Below, in pieces: positions 1 through 12,905 of a stretch of 64,000 nucleotides of DNA. Within the stretch, counting starts at the first letter, position 1. Each line of letters opens with the position of its first letter. The DNA is from Setophaga petechia. Taxonomy: Eukaryota > Chordata > Aves > Passeriformes > Parulidae. The DNA lies in assembly GCA_024362935.1 (NCBI GenBank), contig JANCRA010000040.1, positions 5,766,001-5,830,000 of the forward strand. Reading direction: 5' to 3'. A program made the position numbers and the translations under genes. The notes under the pieces are model-generated. The model was not told the origin of the DNA. It was given only the letters and a program-made list of their open reading frames with translations, and did no database searches.

Positions 1-3000
1 GTGATAAACTGTCAGGCTTATCAGCAAGTTCTTGTCAAAGGTGTGACTTGCATGTGCATTCAGAAATCTCCTTTTTCAGTCCTATTCTATAGCTATCTAT
101 CAGCATAAATTTTAATCATTGTTATCTCAAGAGGAAATGCTATACTGCAATTAATGGCTCAAATAATTGTGCTCAGTGTGCAATTTGGCTAACAGTCACA
201 GCCCCTGTTAACTCTATGATCACTTCTGCGGCGTGTACTGGAAAATCATGTTATTACCATTCCAAGATAATCAGCATTAACTCTGTGAATTCAAGGCTGA
301 GCAGGTCAGAGGCACACAGACCAGAGTTACTCTCTGTAACATACTGCATTGCAGCAAGACAGCTAATAACAGTGCAGCAAAGCACATTAGCTGTCAAGCA
401 ATACACTATGCTGTGGAGAACAGACTGACACCATGTCATGTTTTGTAATCATGCATACACTGGGGGATTTTTTAGGAGCTGAGGTGTATTTCTAACAGGG
501 ATGCTAATATAATGAGTGCTCAAATGCATTTCTTTCACTGCTATTTGCAAAATATTATCACTCTGCTATTTGTAGATGTTGGTGAGATAATTCTCTATCT
601 GTTAGAGTGCAGTTTGTCTGATGGCATATCCCGCTGGGGACAGAGAAGGATGTGATATTGCAGGAGTTATACCCTGGTTTAAAGCAAAATCCAACAGTAA
701 GAGTTATAGAGCCATAGAATTTTAGGATGAATATACCTTTTCTGTGAAGATTTTTTCAACCATACAAACCAGAGTTGGACCTTTGTTTTCCAGTAAATAT
801 GAGCTGTTCCTCTAGAACAAATGGAAATTTCACTGCATAGTTTTCATTGCTGTAATGGTTGTCACTGTTTAGCCTTGTAATTGAGGATCCTTGCAGAGAA
901 AGTATGAGAGCTAGACCTACTCCCATGAGTAAAAAACTACAGACCACAATTCATTCTCCCATGCCTTTGCAGGCAATTTGGGAAGCCCCTGTTAAGTCAG
1001 CTGTCCTGGACTTTCCCACTGGCCAGTAAGGGTGGTGGTGGAAGAAAAGGCCAAGTCTGATGGGTGCTCAAGTGCCTTTGCAGACCTAAGCACAGTAATC
1101 ACACTTTGCAGCACCTTTCAGACTGTGAGGCGACTTGCACTTGTACCTTTTGCTTTGCACCCTTTCATTACACAAACACATGTACCAATCCCAAGAACTG
1201 GAGGTTTTTTCCTCCCTAGGGCATGTCATGCAACCAGTTAGTGGTTATGGGTGCAAAAGGAGTGGTTAATAAATCCCTCAGACAAAATATCCCTTAGCCT
1301 GTCCTTTAAAATCTGTCCTGAGAAATGATCCTTCCATTTTCTACACATCCAAGTTATCTAGAAATGCCCTGGTAAATAGGATTAACTAACCATTACTTTA
1401 CTGCCTAGTTGTACACTAACACATATTTAGCGTCACTTAGGAGAAAAAAATCTGCTAGTTTTCTATGCACACATGGAGGAAAATTTTCAAAATACCTCCA
1501 GAAATATTAACAGAAGATGCCATTTCGTAAGTGGGAGGTGAATCAGGTGGAAGACTTCTGCAGACTTTATTTTATTATGACAAATAAATAAAAGCTTTCT
1601 GATTTTGCACTGAAATATTGAAACTGCTATTAAACAGCTCACATAAACTGCACAGTGATCCAAAGTAACAATCAGAAATTTTTACCATGAACACTGCAGC
1701 AAGATTGAGCAAATTCACAAGGATATATTTTAAAAAAATCATGCTCATTTACTGTATACAAAAGTAGCTATGCAGAAAACTGAAGAGAGGAAAGCAGCTT
1801 GCTGCCTTATATATGCCAATAAACAGTTATATTATATATATACAAATTAGGTACAACAAATTTTAGTGCAAACATAAAGACAACAAAGAAAAGCAAGAGA
1901 CAATAGCTGCCTGTCTGGCTTCTAAATTTCTGATTAATCGGAAATGTGTTATTGTGGAGAAGAATTTAACTGGTCTATAGTCTATATGTCTTTTAAATTT
2001 GTCATGAAAAAAAATGAAGAATCATGCATAGATATGTTGATCTCTTTAAAAGTGCTTTATATGAATGGAATATTTTAATAATAAAACAAAACAAATAGCA
2101 ACAGCTGTTTAATGACCTTCAAGTGATTTAGCTCAAACTCCCTCCAAATGCTCCTCTTGTCAGAGATAAATACAGGAAACTCCAGGTTTATAGACAGATT
2201 TTTGAGAAAAAAAATGAGGGGTACATGATAATCATTTCCCAAATTCATACCCTTAAATATAGTGCCTTTTTCTATAAATTAGGACTATTTTTTTGATTTT
2301 GAAAGTACAGATTTGTCTTTGCATCTTTGCATTCATAACTTCTATGAACATAATAATATTTTTATTAAGGCAATTGCTGAAGTTGATTAGTCTTTATTAA
2401 ACAAATTTTAGGTTATGGGCAATTTTTGAGTGGTTCTCTGCACTATTTCTTCAACAGTGTGACAGTTTGAAACCATCATGATGCCTGTGTTGCTACTGAA
2501 GAAGACAGAAGGTGAAATTAGTTTCGTACAAGGAACCCTTGTGCAAATTATTTATGCCTGCCATGAATAAATTGATCATGATTTCCCCAGCAGTGTATGA
2601 TCAAGGAGACTTGTTTTTTATGCTACTGTTGCTATCTGCATCTTTGCAATGGGCTTCTGTAACATCTATGAATATTTTGTCTCTAATTACTTAATTTTGC
2701 TAACAAGGCAACCTGTTAATCAAAATGTATTCTGCTCCATGTTCAGGGAGTTAGTCTTTCAGCATCCCTCTTGCTGACCAGTTAAAAAAATCTCCTGTAA
2801 GGTATACGTGAGAGGCAATACTAAGTTAACGAAAAAATATGGAGATGAACAAACTACCCTTTATTTAAGAGTATTGATTTCCTGAAGTGTTGAGTTGTAG
2901 AGCTTTGTGCTCCTTATTTTAGCCTCAGAGTGAGCTTTTTTTAATATTCTTTTAACAATTCATAGGATTTTGGTTTGGAGAAGAAACAATACAGCTCAGC

Positions 3001-3255
3001 TAGGAAACATCACTTTCCCACCAGTAGCCTTGAATATTTTATCACCAAGTAGCTAACAAAATGAAAAGTACTGAGACAACATTCTCTTTCTTTAAAGTCA
3101 TTTGGGCAAAAGAATGGCATCAAAGAAGCATTTTCTGCAGAGGATGAAAGGCTTCTGGGCTACCTCACAGCTAGTACAACTTTTTGTGCTGTTTTGGGGT
3201 CAGTTTTTGCTCAGATTTAAGCTAATGTCAATCTCGAATGGAACATGATGAACCA
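1..3255. other. Intergenic sequence, nothing recognised
   Basis: AT-rich sequence with only short chance open frames (under 75 codons), none showing a recognisable domain or exon-like splice sites. I see no repeat family I can name here. It lies more than 20 kb beyond the stop codon of PDGFD. Confidence 0.6.
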
Positions 3256-3415
3256 TGATGGTCTGAGAATAGCCTGGCTCCATCTTCTCTGTAATATCCC
3301 ATCAGATAACTGTAGACAACATCACCTGTTTTCCAGTCTTTTTTACAGGATAAGCAGTGCCAGCTCACTCAGCTTCTCCCAGTAGGACAGATACTCCAAA
3401 ACATAAACCAGCTTT
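3256..3415 (-). mobile_element. CR1 LINE fragment, antisense
   Basis: The plus strand reads as the reverse complement of the CR1 3' region. It shows the block resembling 'GCCTGGCTCCATCTTCT', then the 'CCCATCAG' block, then the 'CTCAGCTTCTCCCAGTAGGA' block (CR1: CTCAGCCTTTCCTCATAGGA) and 'GATACTCCAAAAC'. The order is the same as in CR1. It is old and diverged, with both ends missing. Boundaries are approximate. Confidence 0.75.
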
Positions 3416-6400
3416 ATTTCCCATCACTATCAAGATCTGCACTCTGCAAAGCTTAGTTAGAAATACTGCATCAATGATTGCATCTAAGCATTTGCTGAAG
3501 AAGTGAAGGATTCATGTGTTCAGCATCAATTGATCTCCCCTGTCACAGGTTTGAAAAGTTATAATTTCAGCAAATTCAAAATAATTAGCATCACTGAAAA
3601 AATACAATCCAATGCACTAATTTTGGAAATGGTCATGGCTGTCTTTGTCACAGACAAAGCAAGTGTGGTTTTGAGTCACTTGGCCATTCTTGTGAATTAT
3701 TAATTTCTTCTGTTCTTGTTTACACAGAGCCCTGTTAAGGTTCACTTTCCACCTGCTCTGATTTGAAACAGACCCTGAATAGTTATCTACAACAGAGACA
3801 ATGCCTGTCCCCTATCTACTTTTGCAAGTTGCTTTCCTGGGCCCAGGTAAAACAAAGCATCCACAGATTAATTCATTTCATGCTCAGTAAAAGAGTGTTA
3901 ATCATTATGAACTAATGTGTTTTTAATGGGAATGTCATAAGTTCCCCAATGCAAATTCTATTTTAATGTAGCCATTAATTGTGCTATAATTTCAGTAAAT
4001 GAGATAGCTTGCAATGCAGCATTAGAGCTGGTGCACTGAAATGATGTGACCTTTGATGCAGACCTGTGTTACTGACAGGATCCTCCTACACAAACCTTGA
4101 AAACAGTGCGGGTCGGGTGGCTGGATGGGGGTACGTACAGACCAAGTTTCATTCTCTACTCTTGTTTCTTACTAAGTAATTAAGCCAACTGAAGGAATCA
4201 AAAGCAGGCTACTAGAGGATGACTGGCCAATATTTGTGGTAGAGATACCTAGTTTATAAATCACTTAAGAATCCCTAATTCTCACAGGGAAAAGGGCCTC
4301 TGTCTCCACTGACCAGCATGACTTATTTGTTTGCACTCATTTACCTCTACTGGCACTTCCCCATTGCCTGTAGCATTTCCAAGAGTCGTAGACAGAAGAA
4401 CAGACCTTCCCATCTCACAAAGAAGTATAGAAACTCCCTCTGTAGTGCTGCTGAAAGAAATGGCCATCTTCCCAGTGAGCTGGGACAGTAACAAGGGCAC
4501 ATAGTACCTGCATCAACAGCTGAGAAATAGGTGTTTGGAGAGGTGTTTGGAGGCTGATATGCTCTGTCCCACATGTCTATGACCACCTTACACTGAAGTG
4601 ATCTTCTCACACTGCCCAACTCATGTGATATCAGTTATAGAACTGCAGTGAACTCCAAAGAGAAGAGAGAAAGGGATGTTAACCCTTCACAGCGACTGAT
4701 AGACACAAGTGGTTGTCCTGACTTTGAGCAAGTCTTCTCTATCAGTGGATAAGGGAAAGGCTGATGTCCAGGTCACTGTGTACAAGCAGGAGTCAGGCTT
4801 CCTCCCAGACATATTCTGCCCTGTCAACTGGAATTTGACTTGCCTTCTTGTGCAATGTCACCAGTTCTGCTAGTGTTGTGGCATTTTTTTGTGAACTAAG
4901 GGCATATTCTGGGAAGGGATCCAAGAATAAGAAATTCAAACCCTCAAAGCCTGAGAAGGAAAACAAATCCCAAACTTCTTCTTTTTCCTAGGTAGCAGTC
5001 TGGTTGGTAAGTAGTCTTCCAAAGTTGATCTCTTCTGAGGAGATTTTGCATGGTCAAAGGTGCTACTGTGTAAAGAAAGGTTTTAAAGGTAGGTTGCAAA
5101 TAAATTGATGCTGGCTCATTGTGAAAATATGGATAATATTTCTCCAGGGTGAGTAAGAGTCATTTGAACTCTAGGATTTCTCTGGCAGAAAACATAATTG
5201 GTATAAGTAAATTGGTTATAAATAAAAAATAGGTCAGAATTTACAAGAAATTTCCTAAACTTCTAAAGACTGAATCTTTGGTAGATTTCTCCAAAGCTCC
5301 TCCAACTGGGGAAAGAAAGTCAACACTCTTTAAGGAAGAGTTTGTTAAAGATAATTAGGAGAAACTTATTACTTGGCTGATTGTAACATCAAGAGACTGG
5401 ACTGAGAGAATCAGGAAGACTTTTTGGTTTATATTCTTATAGCTATCATCTTAGCAAGTACCTCTGGGGCAAGACTTGGCAGCTTACATGAGAAGATTAT
5501 GAGGGAATTGCTATTTTTCATCCAGTCAATTTTGTCTCTTGTTTCTGCCATTTCATTTCCACTTTTCATCCAAAGTGATACCTGTGATCAGGTTTTGTTG
5601 TTCTTGTTTTCAATCAGAATGAACAGAGGCAATAAACACCTGAGATAATCCCACAGCTGTTAGCAATTGGATTTTTTTTTTTTTTTTGGAAAGCCTTGCA
5701 GCTACTGAATTGGAATTAGAAATTAATTTGGAAGTCAAGCAGTTCCCTGACTGATGCACATTCCTGTTTTCTAGATGAGACTCCCGTCCCCCAGAGCAAT
5801 GAGAACTACACACAACTCATACAAAGCTTGAGCCTTCACTTGTTGCTGTTTCCTGCAAAATGTTCTCAAAGCAAGCTCACTCTGCAGCATATATCTCAAT
5901 TACACATTTATTCCAATGGCTAGATGCATTGTCAGGAGGATAATAAGGATAGTGGGGACAGGTAGGATTTATCCGGCTAGGAAAAATCACATTGTGTTCA
6001 AACTCCCTGTAAAGCTTTCATTGACTCTGCTGCCAGCACAGATTAGTGCAACGCAGAAATGTTAAATACAAAACCAGCACTTCCCATTTAAATGGTTCAA
6101 ATAATTAACAGTTCAAGCCTTTCCAGTTACATCTTTTTAACAGCTGGCAGATTCATTTTCAAAAATATATTTTCATGGATTTATCTGCCCCTTTACCACT
6201 TCTGAATTCAATGACTTTTACTGGGTACTCCATAACTATGGATAAACATCACATCAAGTGCAACATCTTCAGAAGAATATGTAAATTAATATATTCATTT
6301 ATATCAGTCATATAACTCCTGTACCTACAGGGTTTAAATTGTGTGGTAGCATGAATACAATAAATTCCTTTCTGATTCTCTTTCAATCAGATTTCTTTCC

Positions 6401-6577
6401 ACTAACACTCGAAAGACCCTGAAGGTATTCAGTCCTATCTTGACTTCAGTATCTAATAGGTTATAGAAAGCTGTCAATGTTTGCTCTCAGGTGTGAGGCA
6501 ATGCACCCTTTCCAACAGCCTGGTATTCAGCACAGGATAGGAAGGAAGTGAAGGAAGAATGGATCTCCAAAATGTAT
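3416..6577. other. Intergenic sequence with one T homopolymer
   Basis: No gene or named repeat recognised. A run of 16 T lies at 5672-5687. The open frames around 4282-4619 and 5424-5648 have no recognisable similarity and no codon-like periodicity that I can see. Confidence 0.55.
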
Positions 6578-7651
6578 TACAGTGTATTGGGTTTTCATGG
6601 ACAAGTTTTGGAATTGGGAGGGACCACAGGAGTGGTGAGAAGCTGCCAGAAGCCTCTCCCATGTCTGAGAGAGCCAATGCTAGCTGGCTCCAAGATGGAC
6701 AAACGGCCACCAGCCAAGGCCAAGCCAGCTAGCAATGGTGGTAGTGCCTTTGGGATAACAGATTTATGAAGGAAAAAAAGGTATTGCATAGATGTAATTG
6801 TGTCCAGAAGAGAGAGGTGTGAGAATATGTGAGAGGAACAGCCTTGCAGACCCCAAGGTCAGTGGAGAATGAAGGGAAGGATGTGCTTCACTCACTAGAG
6901 CTGAGATTTCCCTGTAGTCCCTGGTGTAGACTATGGTGAGGCAGTTGTGCCCCTATTTCCCCATGGAAATCCATTGTGGAGCAGAGATCCACCTGCAGCC
7001 CCTGGAAGAACCCCACTGGAGGAGGTGGCTGCCCAAAAGAACACTGTGACCCTGTGGGAAGCCCACGCTGGAGAAGGTCCCTGGCAGGAGCTGTGGCCCC
7101 ATAGAGAGAGAAGCCCACATGGGAGGAGATTTGCTGGCAGGACTTGTGATCCTGCAGGGGGACCCAGGCTGGAGCACCCTGTTCCTAAAGACTTCACCCT
7201 ATGGAAGGGACCCATGCAGGAAAAGTTTATGAAGAACTGTAGCCTGTGGGAAGGGCTCACTGAGAAGGCAGCGTCAGAGGAAACAACATGGTATGAACTG
7301 AGCATAAGCCCCATTCTTGTCTCCTTGTGCCACTGGAGGGGAGGAGATAGAGAAATTGGAAATAAGTGAAGCCCAATAAGGAGGAAAGGGTGGTGGAAAG
7401 GTGTTTTTAAAATCAGTTTTACTTCTCATTATTCTACTCTGATTTTGATTAGTAATAAGTTCAAGCAATTTCCCTAAGTCAAGTCTGTTTAGCCCATGAC
7501 AGTAACTGGTGAGTGATCTCTCCCTGTTCTTATTTTAAGCCATGAGAATTTCATTATTTTTTTTTTCTCTCCTGTCCAGTTGCAGAGGTGAATACTAGAG
7601 GAGCTTTGGTGGGCACCTGGTGTCCAGACAAGGTTAACTACCCATATACAG
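6578..7651 (+). mobile_element. Solo LTR of an avian endogenous retrovirus, with 5-bp target-site duplication
   Basis: The LTR body is 6583-7646 (1064 bp). It begins TGTATTGGG and ends CCCATA, which fits a decayed ...CCACA terminus. It is bracketed by TACAG at 6578-6582 and TACAG at 7647-7651. Inside are many degenerate units of the type 'CCC(A/G)TG(G)...CACGCTGGAG' (about 6905-7260), then a stretch near 7380-7560 that includes 'TCTCATTATTCTACTCTGAT' and 'GTGAGTGATCTCTCCCTG', and finally 'GGTGGGCACCTGG'. I know this layout from songbird LTRs. No internal retroviral region follows, so it is a solo LTR left by recombination. A 5-bp duplication suits an ERVL-like element, but the class is an inference. 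It lies in plus orientation, downstream of PDGFD. The open frames inside it (for example 6947-7369) come from its internal repeat units and are not genes. Confidence 0.9.
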
Positions 7652-10214
7652 TTATCAAGTTCTCAGCTCTTTTTCAGATCCAAAGGGTTATACCTCAAGA
7701 CAGGGAGAGTACAGGAGTAAATTGTTTCTGTGTGTTCTAGGGTGCTTCATTATTATTGTGTATGAGCAGCACTTTCTCTGCATTGGTTTGTACAGTATCA
7801 TATAAAATTTTCCTTCTTCTGTCTCCTTGTCTGGCTGAATGGTACTTGAAGCTCACAGTAGAAGAGGTTCAGAATTTCAAAGATATCTGGAGAAAATAGT
7901 GATGGAGAGGAGGTGCATGCTGTGTATAAATTGTCTACCTAAGAGCAAGCATTGCTTCAGACAAGGTGGGACCCTGACAAAAAATATGAGAAAAGGGACT
8001 CTAAAATATACTTAAAAAAGGAAAAACCAATGTGACTCTGCCAGAAGCTTATGCACTAAGCAGGTGAACTTCCTTTTCATGTTTGCATAAGCCCACTTTC
8101 CCCAAAAAGCAGGATTAAAGAGAACAGCATGTATGTTGGCTGTACTATGAAACAACTGCAGGTCCAGCACTAAGTGCAGTGCTATTTTATTATTAGCTTT
8201 GATTTTTGTCTTGCCTCCTGCCAGATTCTTTTGAGTCTGATATTTGATTTCAGAGAATAGTTTCCATGAATTTTCAGGAACCTCTTTGCTTATTTTTTTT
8301 AAATTGCAGGTGACTTCTTGGTGTAAAATGGGAGACAATAATTGGTAGTTGTAATGACCACATGGCTGAAGTCCAACCCTGCAAAAGTTACTGCCTTCAA
8401 ATCCTCTGACCTTGATATCATTGTATGTTTCCAGACAAAGGGTCTTTACACTGGTAACTATGGAAAATCAATTTTGATTCCCTAAAGATGGAAGCGCTGT
8501 TGCTAAATGTCACTGAGAGTTAGCAGCTGCTTTTCACTGACTATAGCTTTGAAGAGAAATTTTAAAAAGTAAACACTGGTTTGGGGACTGTATACAGGTT
8601 CCACAGTTTGAGTTGATGTTTCAACTGAGATTTTAAATTTTTGGCATCCATATCTGAAGAGATTTTGTCTCAGTTCACACTGTTGTCTTTACCCCTCCCA
8701 AGGTTTTAATGTCTTTTGGGGGTCATCCATAGAGCTGTGGATGTTCTGGGTTCTCATTACAGGTACCAAAACTGTGTGAGACTGATGTTCACATTATTCT
8801 GGTCCAATAAATTCTCTGTGAATAATTGGTAAAACAGAAGAACTGAATTCATTAGAATATCTTCTTCTATTTAATTTAACCAAATAAAACTCAGAACCAA
8901 ATATCTTAGGAAAAATACTCCACAAAGATTAATTAGTACAACTGACAACTAGAATGTGCAAATGTGTCCCAGTGTATCTGTGTTTGTGCTTTCTGCTGGG
9001 TATAATACAAGCAGTGATTGAGTTAAATTTTTATAACTTTGTTGGTTTCTTGATGATTGATATTTTAGAAACATAAATAAATAAAGAAATAAAATTAAGA
9101 AAAGCAAAAAATAACCAAAGGAAGAAAAAGCGTACTGGTGATTCAATATGGAATTAATAATAAAAAGTTCTAGAAGTCCTTAGACTCAGCTAAATCCCTA
9201 TATTTCCTCAGTGTCTTTAGCAACTCCTGAAACCCTTTTCTCACTGGAGCATGGGCATTTGTCTACTTCATTGTGAATTTGAGGCTTTCATAATAGATAT
9301 TTTTATGTCTTAACTGTTGTTACTCAATTTTTTTAAACACAAAACTGTTGAAAAACATAATCTTGAAAAAATAGCTATGCTTGTCTTCTATTTTTCTGTG
9401 GATATTTCACTTCTCCTTCAAATTCTGAGTTGCGCACCAGCAAATTATAACCCTGCCCAGATAATCCTGTATCTTCCTTTTCTTCCCAAGTTTGTAGTAT
9501 TACAGTTATTAATTTGGATTACTGTTATTTATAATCACTGGTGTCTTGAATACACAGATTGCAGGGTTAAAGGAAAATAGTGGTTAAAATGTAGTACTCT
9601 CCAGGATATTCATAAAGTCTTTTCAGTGTGTTTGATGACAAATACTAGAAGGAAGTACCCTAAGACCCTGAAAATTGCTTTAAATGAGATATTGCAATTT
9701 TATGTTTTAATCAGCAGTATCAAATTATTCCTAGCATTAACTATCTGCCACAACTGACACATTTAAACAAAAAAGCTTCACTGAAATGAAGCCATACTGC
9801 CACTGTGCTTTCTCTGAAATACAACAAATTTTTTGACTAATAGGGTGGGGTGCAGTCTTCTAAATACAGGTCTCAAGTTGCCTTTCCACAAGAGTTTGGG
9901 ACTCTCCAGACCTTGTTTCACATCTGATGATCCCATCTGGGTGTCTCAGATACCACAGAGCACCTGAAAAACGTGTTTCTGAATATCAGTGTTCAGGCAA
10001 CTGGTCTCCTCTCAGTATGTGCCTCATCAAGCAGTTGATCTGCCCTGGGGGAAGGAAGGTAGAGGAACAGGATACAAATTAGTTGCCATTTTCATATTTG
10101 GCGCAGTTTAAAAAGGCCTTGAAATTACTTAAGTAATTTCTGAAAATTAAGTCCTCAGTCATTTATACTTTTCATATGCATCAGGATTAAGTGCAAGTCT
10201 TGGAGAGTCACTTA
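7652..10214. other. Intergenic sequence, nothing recognised
   Basis: AT-rich sequence with no gene, named repeat or exon recognised. The longest open frame, at 8012-8338 on the minus strand, has low-complexity, lysine- and phenylalanine-rich composition typical of a chance frame. Confidence 0.55.
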
Positions 10215-10898
10215 AATTGCTGGGAGGAAGTCCTGGAGTCTTCTTGTCCAACCTCTTGCTCAAAGCAGGATTGTTGCTGACACGAGATGATAGCTACATG
10301 GCTTTAGTGAGATGAGTCTTGAAAGCCTCCAAGGATGGAGGTTTGAAAATCTCTCTAGGCAGACTGTGCCAGGGCTGCATTGCTGCAAAAAAAATTTTCT
10401 CCTTATGTCCATGCAGAATGTTTCAAGGCAGGAACTGTGACTGTTGCTGCTTCTTACACCATCTTACATCAAAATGAGTTTCACATTGCTGGTTCTCTAA
10501 GTCTCCTTCAAGCAGCCACTGACAGATATTAGCTTTTCCCTAACTCTTCTCTTCACCAGATCAAACAAACCATTTCCTCAGCCTTTCCCTATGGGCCATG
10601 AGCACAAAGTTCCCTCACCATCTTGTGTTTTCTTCATTCTTTTGATGCTTTTCTTGAATTAGAGGGACTAAATCTAGACATGGGATTCCTGTGTTGCCTC
10701 ACCAGTGGTAAATGTTGGGGGACACCACCTTCTCTTCAGCTGATGAAAATCACCCTAAATTATCTCAGGATGCAGTTTGCACTATTTGCACTGAGAGCAC
10801 ACAGCTGACTGATGCTCACCCTGGTGCCAACAGTAATTGTCCTTTGATCATGACTCTACTCAGCTGGTCATCTCCCAGATTGTATTTATTGGTGGACT
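10215..10898 (-). mobile_element. CR1 LINE fragment, antisense
   Basis: The plus strand shows the reverse complement of the CR1 3' kilobase in the correct order: 'TTGTCCAACCTCTTGCTCAA' (10239 on), 'CTCCAAGGATGGAGGTTTGA' (10327 on), the 'GGCAGACTGTGCCAG' block, the 'TTTTCTCCTTATGTCCA' block, 'CCTCACCAGTG' near 10697 and 'CAGATTGTATTTATTGG' near 10876. It is well diverged and interrupted by small deletions. The reverse transcriptase part is not included. Confidence 0.9.
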
Positions 10899-10962
10899 GA
10901 GTTAGTCCACCAAGGCACTGAGATTTTTGGTTCCCACTACTGAAATCTGTGTAATTTCTGCT

Positions 10963-11050
10963 GGCCAGAAATAGGGTCCTTTTGGACTGAGACTTTATAA
11001 TGCACCAGGCCAGAAATAGGGTCCTTCTGGACTGAGACTTTATAATGCAC
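10963..11050. repeat. Two-copy tandem duplication, 45-bp unit
   Basis: The unit starting GGCCAGAAATAGGGTCCTT at 10963 is repeated at 11008 (offset 45 bp). Over the 43 bases of the second copy I count one substitution (T to C, at about 10982 versus 11027). The near identity implies a recent duplication relative to the surrounding old repeats. Confidence 0.95.
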
Positions 11051-12657
11051 TGTCTTCACTATGCCTTCCTTTTTTTCACCTCCTACGTATTATCATTTAA
11101 AGATATCATAAAGTTTTTACTTCTCCATGTACAGAACAATGAAGACACTAAATAAGACTGCTTTTGCTGGCCTTTGGGTATCTTGTTTACAGTCTTGCAG
11201 AGAATTCACAGTTGTTATCTGGTTTACATTATTTCCCAGTCAATACTTTGCTGTTTGTTCACATGTATCAGATAACACTGGCACTGCATATTCTTAAACT
11301 CAATAGACCTCTTAAATTAAAACAGACAATTAAGGTCTAAGTGCTGGGAACATATACTTCCTGCAGAAAACAAAGACAGCTGGGTGAACTCAGTAACTTT
11401 TAAACAGTAGAGAAAAAACTAGTTTAAATATGGACTTAGGTACTAAATTTTTGTGATTAAATGTCATATTATTAATGAAATTTATGGCTTGTACAACGTC
11501 CAGAGAATGCACTAATTTCTACTGTCAGATACCTAACAGATGACTAAGGTAGAAGCTGCATCTCATTACTAAATTCAGTAAAGGAAGATAGGAAAATAGG
11601 AACACAGAAGCACAGCTCCAGCCACACACAATTTTGTCCAGCGGGTTCTTCATCCCACCTCTGAGGCACCTTTGACTCCCGCAGTGTTAGCTACAGGCAG
11701 ATACTGAGCATGCTGTTGAAATTGCTGTGGGGAAATAAGCATTTTTAAGCATAATTCTTCTGACTAAATGTAGAAATCCATCTTAGGTTGTCTGTTTCTC
11801 TCTCTTGGTTATATATATGGGATGTTCTTATTGTTGATTTACTTGTGAATGCTTATGTTATGGACATCTTCACCTGGCCAACTGAATCTCACCCTTTTTG
11901 ACTATAGAGGGATCTCGTGGTTTACACAAATTCCTAACTTTCATGCCTAAATAAATATGTTTCTTCTTTATGTTCTGCAATGCAATGAAAGCTGTCTCTT
12001 ACTGATTTCTGTGAACTCAGATCAAGTGAAGTGCATCCGTTGCTGTCAAATATCTCATCTAAATGCTTTTTAGCAACTTAAATTCATCTTTGCTGTGCTC
12101 ATTTCTGGTTTACATTTTGGTCATTGCAAGTATGGGAGTGGCTCCAAATATCAGAGTTTTCTTTTCTCCTGTATAGCCATAATGAGAGGACACCTCTGGA
12201 GATTATTAAAACGCATCCTAGAAAGATATGTGGTTTATCCAAACAATAAAACAAAGAGTGATCTGATAGTAGTTGAAACTGCAGGTGACGAAAATAAAAA
12301 ATCTTTGATAGAATCAGAGAGGAAAGAATCAGGAAGAACATCTAGAGGAATGACTGAACTCAATACAATTCACTATCCAAATAAAAAATTAAATGAACCT
12401 TGCTTTTACTCAGTTAGGTGAGACCGACTCCATCACAGTGAATAAGCCACTTACATAGATGTCATTTTAGTATTAGAACATGTGCACAAGATCTTAGTTT
12501 CTTGTAATTGTACACAAATGACTAGAGATTTGAATCACTAATATTAAGAGAATTGAAGAAAATACCTGCTGTTAATGCCATGTGGGAAGAACAATGGATT
12601 GTCCATAGAAATAATACAGTGCAATACCATTAGTAGTATTAGGTAACTACTAGTATC
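11051..12657. other. Intergenic sequence, nothing recognised
   Basis: No gene or repeat family recognised. The open frame at 12095-12421 on the plus strand (108 codons) has no recognisable domain. Confidence 0.5.
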
Positions 12658-12905
12658 AAAGAATCACAGAATCATAGGATTTCCTGAGTTGGAAGGGACC
12701 CATCAGGATCATCAAGTCCAGATCCTGGCCCTGCACAGAACATCCCTGAGCACACTGTGCAAATGCTCCTTGAACTTTGCCAGGCTAGTGCTGTGACCAT
12801 TTCCCTGGGGAGCCTGTCCCAGTGCCCAGCCATCCTCTGGGTGAAAAATCTTTTCCTGGTATCCAACCTAAACCTTCCCTAACTCAGCTTCATGCTGTTT
12901 TCTTG
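12658..12905 (-). mobile_element. CR1 LINE 3' end, antisense
   Basis: It begins with the reverse complement of the CR1 3' terminus ('AGAATCACAGAATCATAGGA') followed by 'GAGTTGGAAGGGACCCATCA'. It continues through 'CCATTTCCCTGGGGAGCCTG', 'TCCCAGTGCCCAGCCATCCT' and 'TTTTCCTGGTATCCAACCTA'. It is less diverged than most CR1 copies in the window. The 5' part is truncated, as is usual for CR1. Confidence 0.93.

Noticed and set aside
6931..7369. Overlapping open frames of 127 and 140 codons on opposite strands
   Set aside because: They lie entirely inside the solo LTR and arise from its degenerate internal units. Songbird LTRs of this type often give such frames.
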